Below, one piece after another: positions 10,119 through 18,749 of a stretch of 63,383 nt of DNA (position 1 is the stretch's first letter; each line of letters starts with the position of its first letter). The stretch covers positions 1-63,383 of the forward strand of contig CAJQQR010000024.1 of NCBI GenBank assembly GCA_905480545.1, given 5' to 3'. The notes beneath the pieces are model-generated. The model saw only the letters and a list, made by a program, of their open reading frames with translations. It was not told the DNA's origin and searched no databases. The stretch comes from an uncultured Pirellulaceae bacterium. GTDB lineage: Bacteria > Planctomycetota > Planctomycetia > Pirellulales > Pirellulaceae. Made by a program: the position numbers and the translations under genes.

Positions 10119-12584
10119 ATGCCATTCTCAACCATGTTGAATTCACTCACTGAACCTCAGCGAACGGCTGCGACTACGATCACGGGCCCGCTATTAATTC
10201 TTGCTGGACCCGGTAGCGGAAAGACCCGTGTCGTTACACATCGAACCGCGTATATGGTCGAGCAAGGCGTCAACCCACGGCGGATTCTGACCCTGACGTT
10301 CACGAACAAAGCTGCCGATGAGATGCAAGCGCGGTTGAATCATTTGGTCGCCGATTCATCGGTATGGACAAGCACGTTTCATAAGTTTTGCTCGCGGACC
10401 CTGCGTGAATATGGCAGTTATGCTGGCCTCGAAGAAAACTTTACGATTTACGACACGACCGATAGCAAGAAAGCACTCAAGCAGGCGATAGAAGAACATA
10501 ACATTGATCTATTTAAGTACGCCGAGAGCCAGATCTTGACGAAAATTTCGGATCTGAAAAATCAGTTAATCACTTATGAAGACTTTGAGCCACGACCCGG
10601 TGCGCCACTGGATGCGATCGTACAGAAACTTTATCCGCTGTATCAAAAGCGGTTGATTCGTTCGAATGCTGTTGACTTTGATGATTTGCTTTTGCACGTC
10701 GCAAAGCTTTTGAGTGGTAATCCGGATGTCCGAGAAGATCTCGACGCGAGGTACGAGTACATTTCGGTCGATGAATATCAGGATACGAACTATGCACAAT
10801 ACATGATCCTGAAGATGCTTTCAGTAAACCATCGAAATCTTGCCGTAACAGGCGATCCGGATCAATCGATTTACGGTTGGCGTGGCGCGAACATCCGCAA
10901 TATTCTAGATTTCGAAAAAGACTTTCCGGAGACCAAGGTCGTCAAGCTGGAGCAAAATTACCGGAGCACGCCGCAGATTCTACAGGTAGCTGATCAGTTG
11001 ATCAGTTACAACACACAGCGCAAGGAGAAACAGCTTTTCACCGACAATCAAGGTGGGCTTCCTGTGCGTTTGGTGGCCTACCCCAACCAGATTGAGGAAG
11101 CCAACAAGATCGCCGACCAAATCCATGAGCGGATACGAAAGGGTACCAATCCGAAGGATATCGCGGTCTTTTATCGAACGAACGCCTTGTCTAGAACGAT
11201 CGAACACTCGTTGAGGACATTGAGTATTCCCTATCAAATCGTCAAAGGGCACGAGTTTTATCAGCGAAAAGAAGTGAAGGACATTCTTGCATACCTTCAT
11301 TTGATCAATAATCCGCGAAACGATGTCGCATTCGAACGGATTATCAACGTGCCGACTCGAAAAATCGGAAAAGTTACGATCGACCGTTTAAAAGATTACG
11401 CGTATCAATACGGTATCTGTTTATTGGAAGCGGCTCTGAACGCAGGCAAGATCAGCACATTAAAAGGCGTTGCGAAAAAGAACGTTCAAAAGTTTGCCGA
11501 CATGATGCTTCGGCTTCGCGAGTCGGCAACCGATTTGGTGAATACCATCATCAAAAAGGTTTACGTCGAAACGGGGTATCAGGAAACTTTGTTGATGACG
11601 GGTAATCCCGAGGACGAAGAACGCGCTGATAACCTTGATGAGTTACTGAACGCAGCGATCGAGTTTGATCGTGAGCACAAAGACTTTGGGGGACTCGATG
11701 TCTACCTTGATCAAGCCAGCCTGGTGAATGATCAAGACGCTTGGGACAACGACACAGATAAGGTCACGTTGATGACGTTGCATGCGGCGAAGGGACTTGA
11801 GTTTCCAATTGTCTACATCGTCGCACTTGAAGATCAGATTCTACCTCATGCACGAAGCATGGAATCGGACTCAGAAATTGAGGAGGAGCGGCGACTTTTC
11901 TTTGTCGGAATTACTCGGGCGATGAGTGAATTGCAGATTAGTCGAGCCATGTATCGAACTAGAAAAGGAAGTATGTGGCCAACGATTCCAAGTACATTTT
12001 TGATGGAATTGCCGCGCGAAAAAATGGAGGTGCACGAGCCTCAACGACATACGTTGCAAAGTGAATACTTGGAACCGAGCGATGACGATCATTTTGGGGA
12101 CTCCGAATTTGAGGAGCCTGTATTCGAGGTTGTTGAGTCTGCCAGTGACCTTAACGCAACCGATGACTCAGGCGATGATGTACCGTTCGATGTTTTTGTC
12201 GACGACCAAAAGTTGGATGAAAATCAACCGAAAAATGCACCCATCCTACAAACCAAGTTAAACGCGGAATCGGACACGAAACCCCCTGAACCACAGGTCG
12301 CTCCGCCACAAATCAAGACTGCGGCGCAAATGTTGGGTGTCGACAACTCGGAAAATCGTGAAGAGGATCCAGATGGTCCCCAAGTTGTCCGGGAAAAACC
12401 GATTCGACATCCGACAAGCTCCTTCAAGGAGAACATGTTGGTGATGCATCCCAATTATGGAATGGGCCGAATCCTATCGATTAGCCGTGCGGGTTCGAAG
12501 CAGACAGCAAACGTCGATTTTGTTTCTATTGGGCAAAAGAAATTCGTTCTGGACTTTTGTCCATTGCAACCGATAGTTGAATAA
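10119..12584 (+). CDS. pcrA: UvrD/PcrA-type superfamily 1 DNA helicase
   Basis: An 821-residue 3'-5' DNA helicase. Motifs appear in order: Q motif LNSLTEPQRTA, Walker A LAGPGSGKTRV (about residue 32), TLTFTNKAADEM, motif II VDEYQDTN, motif III GDPDQSIYGWRGA, motif IV QNYRST, motif V LMTLHAAKGLEFP and motif VI EERRLFFVGITRAM. An acidic low-complexity linker (about residues 655-760) leads to a C-terminal Tudor-like domain, VMHPNYGMGRILSI, which in PcrA contacts RNA polymerase. The length is slightly above the usual 720-780 because of the linker. It acts in DNA repair and clearing stalled transcription or replication complexes. The start could also be the ATG at 10134. Confidence 0.93.
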   Translation: MPFSTMLNSLTEPQRTAATTITGPLLILAGPGSGKTRVVTHRTAYMVEQGVNPRRILTLTFTNKAADEMQARLNHLVADSSVWTSTFHKFCSRTLREYGSYAGLEENFTIYDTTDSKKALKQAIEEHNIDLFKYAESQILTKISDLKNQLITYEDFEPRPGAPLDAIVQKLYPLYQKRLIRSNAVDFDDLLLHVAKLLSGNPDVREDLDARYEYISVDEYQDTNYAQYMILKMLSVNHRNLAVTGDPDQSIYGWRGANIRNILDFEKDFPETKVVKLEQNYRSTPQILQVADQLISYNTQRKEKQLFTDNQGGLPVRLVAYPNQIEEANKIADQIHERIRKGTNPKDIAVFYRTNALSRTIEHSLRTLSIPYQIVKGHEFYQRKEVKDILAYLHLINNPRNDVAFERIINVPTRKIGKVTIDRLKDYAYQYGICLLEAALNAGKISTLKGVAKKNVQKFADMMLRLRESATDLVNTIIKKVYVETGYQETLLMTGNPEDEERADNLDELLNAAIEFDREHKDFGGLDVYLDQASLVNDQDAWDNDTDKVTLMTLHAAKGLEFPIVYIVALEDQILPHARSMESDSEIEEERRLFFVGITRAMSELQISRAMYRTRKGSMWPTIPSTFLMELPREKMEVHEPQRHTLQSEYLEPSDDDHFGDSEFEEPVFEVVESASDLNATDDSGDDVPFDVFVDDQKLDENQPKNAPILQTKLNAESDTKPPEPQVAPPQIKTAAQMLGVDNSENREEDPDGPQVVREKPIRHPTSSFKENMLVMHPNYGMGRILSISRAGSKQTANVDFVSIGQKKFVLDFCPLQPIVE

Positions 12585-12738
12585 GCAGATAAGGATTTGC
12601 GAATGGACTAGATCAAAAATGGGCGAAAAAATTACGTAAAAAAACGGTGGGGCTTCTTGAAATGGATCGAAGCGTCCGTCGGTTGCCCCGAGCCCCGATT
12701 GCACGTTATTTAATCAAGAGCAGCAAACTGCTTACGGG

Positions 12739-12769
12739 GCGTCGATTCAGCAATCGACGCTCATCTTTT
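12739..12769 (+). terminator. Probable terminator after the helicase gene
   Basis: A perfect 9-bp stem GCGTCGATT/AATCGACGC with a 4-base loop, followed by a weak T-rich stretch (TCATCTTTT). It lies 155 bases after the stop, between convergent genes. Confidence 0.6.
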
Positions 12770-12782
12770 GAATTTCAATCAC

Positions 12783-13577
12783 TCACTCAAACGGGAATTG
12801 CTCATCAATTTCCGCTTCAGAAAGTTCGACCAAAAATGTCGATAGTCGCTCGACGATGAGGTCCATCAGCTTTTCACCTTTTTCTGCTGTGGCCGCATGT
12901 GGATAACCACTGCCAGAGTTGGTTGTTAACAGGTGCCATGGTCGAGTAATCGAGACCCACCCCTTTTTCAGCGCCTCGAATCGAAGCGGTGTTCGCTCAC
13001 CATCGTCTGCGGTCAGAGTTCCGTCTGCATATTTTGCAACCAAATTCGGAAAGTACCGCAATCCGAACGACGTTTCCATTTCGCCAGCGTGGTCTTCATC
13101 ATGCTCAAAAATGTTCGAATATTCATCGCCAATGCACTTGAACCAATCGCACAAGAAAAGGTGTCCGTTGGTTTCATTGACTAATTCCCGGAGCGCCGGC
13201 TTAAATTCATTTCCGCCATGTGAGTTGAGCAAAACGATCTTCTCGATTCCGCTTTCAACGCATGACTCGACCAAGTCAGAAATGACATAGGTGAGTGTCG
13301 ACGGATTCAGGTTCATCGCCAACGGAAATTCAATCATGTTGGTTTCCGTGCCGTAAGGGATGGTCGGCAACAAAACAACGTTGGCTCCCTTTTTGTGTGC
13401 AGCTTCGCAGATGTGCTCCCCGATAATCGTGCCTTCAAAAACGTCCGTTCCGTAAGGCAAGTGAAGGTTGTGGGGTTCTGTCGCACCAAGTGGTAATACT
13501 GCCACCTTGTACGGATTCGATTTGATGTAGCCGTAATTTGTTTCCGCTAGAATCCACGGTCGGAATGCGTCGCCCAT
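12783..13577 (-). CDS. Creatininase-family amidohydrolase
   Basis: A 264-residue protein of the creatininase fold (creatinine amidohydrolase, mycofactocin MftE, FAPy deformylase relatives). It shows the metal-binding pattern: PLGATEPHNLHLPYGTD (about residue 30, E and H/D ligands), LLNSHGGNEF (about residue 118) and a later E in DDHAGEMETSF. The specific substrate cannot be told from sequence. The ATP-grasp gene lies just upstream on the same strand (52 bases), so the two may be one transcript. Confidence 0.88.
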   Translation of the reverse strand: MGDAFRPWILAETNYGYIKSNPYKVAVLPLGATEPHNLHLPYGTDVFEGTIIGEHICEAAHKKGANVVLLPTIPYGTETNMIEFPLAMNLNPSTLTYVISDLVESCVESGIEKIVLLNSHGGNEFKPALRELVNETNGHLFLCDWFKCIGDEYSNIFEHDEDHAGEMETSFGLRYFPNLVAKYADGTLTADDGERTPLRFEALKKGWVSITRPWHLLTTNSGSGYPHAATAEKGEKLMDLIVERLSTFLVELSEAEIDEQFPFE

Positions 13578-13629
13578 TTCTTATTTGCTCATGTTGAATT
13601 GTTTTCGGAAATTGCAATCCTCGAATAAC

Positions 13630-14949
13630 TTAATCATTTAATCGAGATGCAAACATTGTAGCCGCTCTCACCAGTTTTTCATCGACACCGATTTCTGATT
13701 TATCGGATGCAAATACGGTCAGCACCGGTTGCCCCATTTTGATTTTTGTATTGGCTGGGGGAATGTCCGCAACGATTGGGAATTCGGATTGCTTAATAGC
13801 ACTTGCATTTTGGCAATTGACGTAATCGAAGAAGCGTTGCGTCACCATACAGTCTTGATCGGCATAACAAACTGCTTTGCCAAACCGTTTTAAATTGGCA
13901 GTGTACGCATGTTTCGAAATGTCGATGTCCTTCCCAAGGCAGGCTTTTCGATGCAAATCGAAAATCCGTGCGTCCATCGCGCGATCCAGTAATTCCATTG
14001 ACGCGGAAAATCGTGGATTGACTTCAATAAAAAAAATTTGCTCGTCACGCTTGATGAAATCGATATTGAACAACCCAATCATGCCAAACCGTTCTGCGAT
14101 CAATTGACCGACCGATGCAAGTTGCGTGTTTTGCGAGGACGTGAGTTGATTGGAAAATATTGACCCTGTGTACAAAAATCCGGCAGCGTTAAAACGCCGA
14201 TCGCCCGTGAGTTGGATCGTCGTGCCCAACCAATGTGAATTTGATTTACCCGTTTTGTCTTTTGTGGCGACAAAGATCGCCGAATAGGATTCGCCACCAA
14301 TTTGTTCTTGAAAGTAGTAGGCATCTTTTTCGGACTGGAGAGATCCCAATGCAGGGGGATCCGCTGAATAGACCCCCAAGCCCCCGCACGATTTAATGTT
14401 CTTTCTTAACCAGCGATTTTCACATGGCAAATTCGGTTTCCTAATATTTGGATTCATGAAATGGCTTTTTGGCACAGCGAACCCCATTTCATTTAGGAGT
14501 TCAAAAAGCTTGGCCTTGTCTTGCAGCTTTTTCAAAACTTCGCTGCCGTTTCCGAGCACCGTTGTTTTTTGCTCAATCGCCTCAATCACTTCGTCATGAT
14601 TTTCCAAACCACCAGAGTAAACGACATAATCCGGTTTGATTCTTTCCAGTACCGAAACGAATTCATTGGGATAATCCCGAATCTGTATGGCTGAGCATGC
14701 TTGTTGCGTATCGGCGTCAGAGAACAGATCCGCGGCAACGATCTTCATCTTTGGTTTTGCTTCGAAATGCCTTGAACGCACGATACATTGCGCGATTGCT
14801 CTGGCGGACGCAGCGATGATTAGGACGGTGGTGGGGTGGTTGCCCGTTTGCAAGGCCTGTTTTCCGGAGGGAGAGATGAGGATCTGGGAAAGTCCGAATA
14901 GTGACGCGAACTTGTAAAAACGCGGTGCGATCTGCTGATACTTGTTCAC
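13630..14949 (-). CDS. ATP-grasp domain ligase
   Basis: A 439-residue protein with an N-terminal preATP-grasp part (VLIIAASARAIAQCIVRS, about residues 42-60, then VVYSGGLENHDEV) and an ATP-grasp domain. The domain shows WLRKNIKSCGGLGVYS (Lys and Gly-rich ATP loop), YFQEQIGGESYSAIFV and the Mg-binding end FFIEVNPRFSASMELLD (about residue 315). Proteins of this kind ligate a carboxylate to an amine or thiol with ATP. It is divergent from the formaldehyde-activating enzyme gene; ATP-grasp proteins are found in tetrahydromethanopterin-linked C1 gene sets, so a role in making that cofactor is a fair inference but not shown. Confidence 0.8.
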   Translation of the reverse strand: MNKYQQIAPRFYKFASLFGLSQILISPSGKQALQTGNHPTTVLIIAASARAIAQCIVRSRHFEAKPKMKIVAADLFSDADTQQACSAIQIRDYPNEFVSVLERIKPDYVVYSGGLENHDEVIEAIEQKTTVLGNGSEVLKKLQDKAKLFELLNEMGFAVPKSHFMNPNIRKPNLPCENRWLRKNIKSCGGLGVYSADPPALGSLQSEKDAYYFQEQIGGESYSAIFVATKDKTGKSNSHWLGTTIQLTGDRRFNAAGFLYTGSIFSNQLTSSQNTQLASVGQLIAERFGMIGLFNIDFIKRDEQIFFIEVNPRFSASMELLDRAMDARIFDLHRKACLGKDIDISKHAYTANLKRFGKAVCYADQDCMVTQRFFDYVNCQNASAIKQSEFPIVADIPPANTKIKMGQPVLTVFASDKSEIGVDEKLVRAATMFASRLND

Positions 14950-15189
14950 GCCGCCTTAGTCTGATACCTTTTTATACTTAAACTTTGGATGCCAATACCC
15001 TGCGGTGGGATTGGCCACTTCAGGTGATGATTCGCGATGTTTGGATCGACCTGAAGAATCATTTCGCTTGAACGGGACTAGTCGATTATTGTTTGCGATT
15101 CATTGCAGGCTGACTTTATGCTTGGAATTCGCCGTTAAACCAGTCCGATTTGTATTCAGCATTTTTCACTCATTATTTGGAGAATCATT

Positions 15190-15690
15190 ATGTCAATGTT
15201 TATTGGCGAAGCATTGTGCGGCGACGGAAACGAAATCGCTCATATCGATCTATTGGTCGGTAGCAAAGACGGTCCTGTTGGCACCGCGTTTGCAAACGCC
15301 CTGGCAAATCAAAGCAAAGGTCACACCAACTTGTTGGCCGTTCTTCAGCCAAACTTGGCGGTAAAACCAGCGACCGTGATGATTACGAAATTTACGATGG
15401 ACTCGCTGAAGCAAGCGATTCAAATGTTTGGTCCTGCACAAGCAGCTGTTGCAAAGGCTGTTGCGGATTGCGTTGCTGAAGGAACCATCCCTAAAGACCA
15501 AGCCGAAGAACTTGTGATCGTTTGCGGCGTGTTCATTCACAAAGCTGCTGAAGATGACAAGAAGATCTACGATTACAACTACGAAGCGACCAAATTGTCG
15601 ATCGAACGAGCGATGAAGAGTGAACCAAGTGTTGATGCGATGATCGCTGGTAAAGATACCGCTGCTCATCCATTTAAAGGATTCGAGTAA
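15190..15690 (+). CDS. fae: Formaldehyde-activating enzyme (Fae)
   Basis: A 166-residue protein matching Fae over its full length. It has the conserved N-terminus MFIGEALCGDGNEIAHIDLL with the catalytic His, the GTAFANALANQSKGHTNLLA segment, AVLQPNLAVKPATVM and the QMFGPAQAAVAKAVAD segment. Fae condenses formaldehyde with tetrahydromethanopterin to methylene-H4MPT. Planctomycetes are known to carry H4MPT-linked C1 genes. A GGAGA SD lies about 7 bases before the ATG, and a strong terminator follows at 15736-15765, so it is a single-gene unit. The divergent ATP-grasp gene 240 bases away may belong to the same pathway. Confidence 0.95.
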   Translation: MSMFIGEALCGDGNEIAHIDLLVGSKDGPVGTAFANALANQSKGHTNLLAVLQPNLAVKPATVMITKFTMDSLKQAIQMFGPAQAAVAKAVADCVAEGTIPKDQAEELVIVCGVFIHKAAEDDKKIYDYNYEATKLSIERAMKSEPSVDAMIAGKDTAAHPFKGFE

Positions 15691-15735
15691 GTCGAATCTC
15701 TTGCCAAATTCAACACTGGCAAGAAGAAGTAAGAA

Positions 15736-15765
15736 AAGCCCGGCTGATTAAGCCGGGCTTTTTTT
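15736..15765 (+). terminator. Rho-independent terminator of fae
   Basis: A perfect 10-bp stem AAGCCCGGCT/AGCCGGGCTT with loop GATTA, followed by a run of T. It lies 46 bases after the fae stop codon. Confidence 0.93.
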
Positions 15766-15854
15766 GTAGCCCAATTCACCGATTCCCTTTGATGATTATC
15801 ATGGATTTTGCCAAAAGCCAATGATTACGAATGTGTCGCAACGGCGATCTGCAG

Positions 15855-16397
15855 TTAGAAAAATGTACCCGGCTCCCTGAACGGTGCCCGATGACTGTAT
15901 TGTATGACTCGCCAATTGCCGTCTGATTCCTTTTCAAAAATAAGTGTCACATCTCTCAACGCCGATTGCTTGATGCCTTGATACATGAGGGTTACACCCA
16001 CCGTGAAATCGACGCTTCCACGATTCGGGTTGTTTGCGTCCATCTTGACCTCATTGAATGAAGTTATGCTGCACCGACTAAAGTCGTAACGTGGCATTTC
16101 CATTTTTGCTTGTTGGCGAACCTCGGGCATTCTTTCTGAAAAATATTCCAGCAGTCTTTCATGTTCGTTTCGTTGCACCCATTTTGCCATCTCTGAAACG
16201 GTTGATCGTAGTTTTTCGCGAGGTGCAACAACGTATCGCTCCAAAGCGACCAGGCCCACAATCAATGCAAGAATGGCCCCGGCACCAACCCATATCCGCC
16301 AATCGGAATAATGGTTGGCCAGCATGACCATCGGCACAAAAACAAATAAACCGAAAACGATGATTGCCAAGCTGTTCTCGAAAAGTATCTCTGACAT
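15855..16397 (-). CDS. Small membrane protein of unknown function
   Basis: A 180-residue protein with two transmembrane segments at the N-terminus (about residues 9-27, IIVFGLFVFVPMVML, and 34-52, VGAGAILALIVGLVAL). A soluble part follows that looks like an NTF2/SnoaL-like alpha+beta fold (WVQRNEHERLLEYFSERM, then VDFTVGVTLMYQGI and DGNWRVIQYSHR). The C-terminal half would lie on one side of the membrane. I do not recognise a named family. Confidence 0.7.
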   Translation of the reverse strand: MSEILFENSLAIIVFGLFVFVPMVMLANHYSDWRIWVGAGAILALIVGLVALERYVVAPREKLRSTVSEMAKWVQRNEHERLLEYFSERMPEVRQQAKMEMPRYDFSRCSITSFNEVKMDANNPNRGSVDFTVGVTLMYQGIKQSALRDVTLIFEKESDGNWRVIQYSHRAPFREPGTFF

Positions 16398-16715
16398 CGT
16401 TCAATTCTCCAATTCACCCGCCGAATTCAACGCTGTTCCGTGATCACTTCATTCGGTCAACGTATTTCGGTGATCTTGAATGAGCCGCATGTTTTGCGGA
16501 TGATTGGTTAGACTGACCAATCCTCAGCCGACGTTTTATACTCGATGTCACCAAGCGTCTATGGACGATACGTTAAACTCGCTGCTGCCTATCTCTGTTT
16601 GAAGGATACACCCAAATGAAACTCCGGCAACAGCTTGGTTTAAAAAAGGTTTTTTGCGCAAAACGCTTGCCGGATTCGAAATCCAAACGGTGATACGAAG
16701 CAACGAAAGGGCCTT
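16398..16715. other. Intergenic region, no clear gene
   Basis: It lies upstream of the small membrane protein and downstream of the RNA methyltransferase. It contains a 7-bp inverted repeat CCGGCAA (16624-16630) and TTGCCGG (16667-16673), which flanks a poly-A/poly-T stretch. A 26-codon ORF starts at 16616, but I have no evidence it is a gene. Confidence 0.4.
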
Positions 16716-17423
16716 CTATCGAATCTGATTTCTTTGACGATTTGCTTCAAATGAAAAGATGGCGGCTGTCGCGGAAATGTTTAGGCTGTCGACTGAATGC
16801 TTCATCGGGATCGTAACCGATTCGATGTCTTTCCATTCTTCGTGCACCCCTTGGTCTTCACTTCCAAGGACAATCCCGATTGACTGGGTGTAATCAAATT
16901 CCGTGTATGCACAATCGCCATCGATTCTTGTCGCGATTGGACGGATGCGATTTTGCTCAAAAAAATGTTTTGCCGCTGAAACTGTACAACTGATAAATGG
17001 CAAGCCAAACACTGTCCCAAGACTGGCGCGAATTGCGTTTGGATTGAGTGGGTTGCACAATTCGTTCGTCAAGAAGATGGCATCGACCCCGGCAGCAGAT
17101 GCCGTTCGAAATACCGCTCCGACATTTCCCGGTTTTTCGATTCCATCCAAAACTAGAATCATCGGGCTATCACTTAATTTCAAGTTTGAAAGCGAATGTT
17201 CAAACGCATCCGCGACGGCAACGATGCCTTCATTTCGATTGCCGAAGCTGATTTTTGCAAAGGCTTCATCCGAAAGTTCAAATGATGGAACTTGCAAAGC
17301 GTCTGCGATCGCGGACAAGGCGACTCGATCGGAATCGGTTGAACTCGAAAAATTCAAAAACACTTCAGTCAACTTTACACCCGCATCGATTGCTCGGCGT
17401 GTTTCTCGCATGCCATCAATCAA
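16716..17423 (-). CDS. SpoU/TrmH-family RNA 2'-O-methyltransferase
   Basis: At least 235 residues of a SPOUT methyltransferase. The trefoil-knot SAM site is visible as MILVLDGIEKPGNVGAVFRT (about residue 88, motif 1 with N and R), GIVLGSEDQGV (motif 2) and VTIPMKHSVDSLNISATAAI (motif 3). The first conventional start is a TTG at 17423, but the family's N-terminal substrate-binding segment continues upstream in frame (STQNPKIKELAKLRSERHRK) to a stop at 17541-17543 with no ATG, GTG or TTG. An ATT at 17513 preceded by a purine-rich AAGAAAGAG is a possible start. The protein would methylate the ribose of a tRNA or rRNA nucleotide. Confidence 0.85.
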   Translation of the reverse strand: MIDGMRETRRAIDAGVKLTEVFLNFSSSTDSDRVALSAIADALQVPSFELSDEAFAKISFGNRNEGIVAVADAFEHSLSNLKLSDSPMILVLDGIEKPGNVGAVFRTASAAGVDAIFLTNELCNPLNPNAIRASLGTVFGLPFISCTVSAAKHFFEQNRIRPIATRIDGDCAYTEFDYTQSIGIVLGSEDQGVHEEWKDIESVTIPMKHSVDSLNISATAAIFSFEANRQRNQIR

Positions 17424-17593
17424 TACGAGGTTTTGCTTCTTTCGATGACGTTCGGACCTAAGTTTTGCTAGTTCTTTGATCTTTGGATTTTGAGTGCTGG
17501 AAATCTGTAAAATGACTTGTCGCTCTTTCTTGATTGTTTGTTACATTGGGACTTCGGCGTTCGTCACAAGAGATTTAACCGAGGACCGACCGT

Positions 17594-18688
17594 CTACTTG
17601 CCGTCGCTTGAAATCAGGTTCTTTTTCGCGAAATCAAAATAGGAGTTGAAATCCATTTTGGCTTTTGCTGTCGCCAGTCGTTTGGCTAGGTCTCGATTGT
17701 TCGGTAGTTTTGTTTGTATCGCTTTCAGCATTTCGTATTGGGTAACTGTCAAATACGGAGTTGGTTTTTCGCGACGCCCTAATGCGCTGTTCACTCGAGT
17801 TTCCTGGACTGCTGTCAACGGCAGAAGGCGTAATGGCGAATTCCGCAAGTAGTATTTTTGGTCCGATCGTATAGCGGGCCGTCCAAACTCTTTCTCGGCA
17901 ATTGGTTCTGCTTGATCGCGGGCAAGCTTTATTGCTATTATTTTTTGCGAAGCACTTCGCGTGTATACGGTCGATGCGCATCGGACTTTTAATGCCGTTT
18001 CGACGATCGACGTATAGCTGATAATCGTCGGATCAAATGTCACGTTGACGATTTCTTTTCCGTCATACCAGGCGGATTGGGTTTGCTTCACTCCATCAAC
18101 TGCGCCAAATTGAATTTCCCCTTCCCAATAGCAATGCATTGCAAATGAAGCGTGCTCAGTATTTTTTGAGTATTGTAAGGCAGTTAATTCAAGATGTATC
18201 GGCACGACATAGTTAGGGTTTTTCGAATTTGCTTTTTTTAATGCTGCGATCATGCGATTGGTGACCGGTCCAATGTCCCAAACGTTTTCTTGGCGAGCAA
18301 TCACATCATTCCAATCTGAATCGAAAAAACGAATGACTGGATTGTTCCAAGACGGTTCATTGAATTGCTTGAGCTTTTCTGCGTCCTGCTTCTTGTTGTT
18401 GTAAACAAGAGCAGGAACGAAATCAGTTTCAATGGATTCGACAAGCAAGCGATGTGACATCGGACCGACGCCAAAATCAATACAAGTCTGTCAGCCTGGG
18501 ACCTCTTGAAAGAGCATGAATATTGGCTTGTTGTCAGACTTTGCAATCTCTGCAACCTTCCCAAGATTACGATTCCATCGCACGGTACCCATTTCGCGGA
18601 CGGCGGCATGCCCGATTTGTTTGCCTTCACTCGTCGGATGGGAAAAAAGCAGAAAAAAACAAGCTGAGGACAAAACTAAAAATTTCAT
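17594..18688 (-). CDS. Probable selenoprotein: thioredoxin-like (VPGU motif) plus MsrA-like domain
   Basis: Two minus-strand ORFs are in one frame, separated by a single TGA (18491-18493) and joined without interruption (QEVPG-U-QTC). Reading TGA as selenocysteine gives 364 residues: a signal peptide MKFLVLSSACFFLLFSHPTS, a thioredoxin-like domain with a UxxC motif at residues 66-69, and a C-terminal MsrA-like domain from about residue 180. That domain keeps the catalytic Cys186 in HCYWEGE, then DGVKQT and VTFDPTIISY. VPGU-type thioredoxin-like selenoproteins are known in planctomycetes. A stem CGAU/AUCG with a loop beginning GU starts about 28 nt after the UGA. The start at 18688 is chosen for the signal peptide. 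Probably a periplasmic redox or methionine-sulfoxide repair enzyme. Confidence 0.85.
18450..18462 (-). promoter_or_regulatory. Candidate bacterial SECIS hairpin
   Basis: On the minus strand, downstream of the UGA, a short stem CGAU/AUCG encloses the loop GUCAC, which begins about 32 nt after the UGA. Bacterial SECIS elements have a G in the first two loop positions and an apical loop roughly 16-37 nt from the UGA, which this meets. The stem is only 4-5 bp, so this is tentative. Confidence 0.4.
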
Positions 18689-18749
18689 GAAATTATGTCG
18701 ATATCTTACTTTTGAACTAAGGATCTTACCCAAAACACCCAAAAATCCA

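Noticed and set aside
16616..16696. 26-codon ORF with the CCGGCAA/TTGCCGG inverted repeat
   Set aside because: No SD, no family and the repeat is short. It could be chance.
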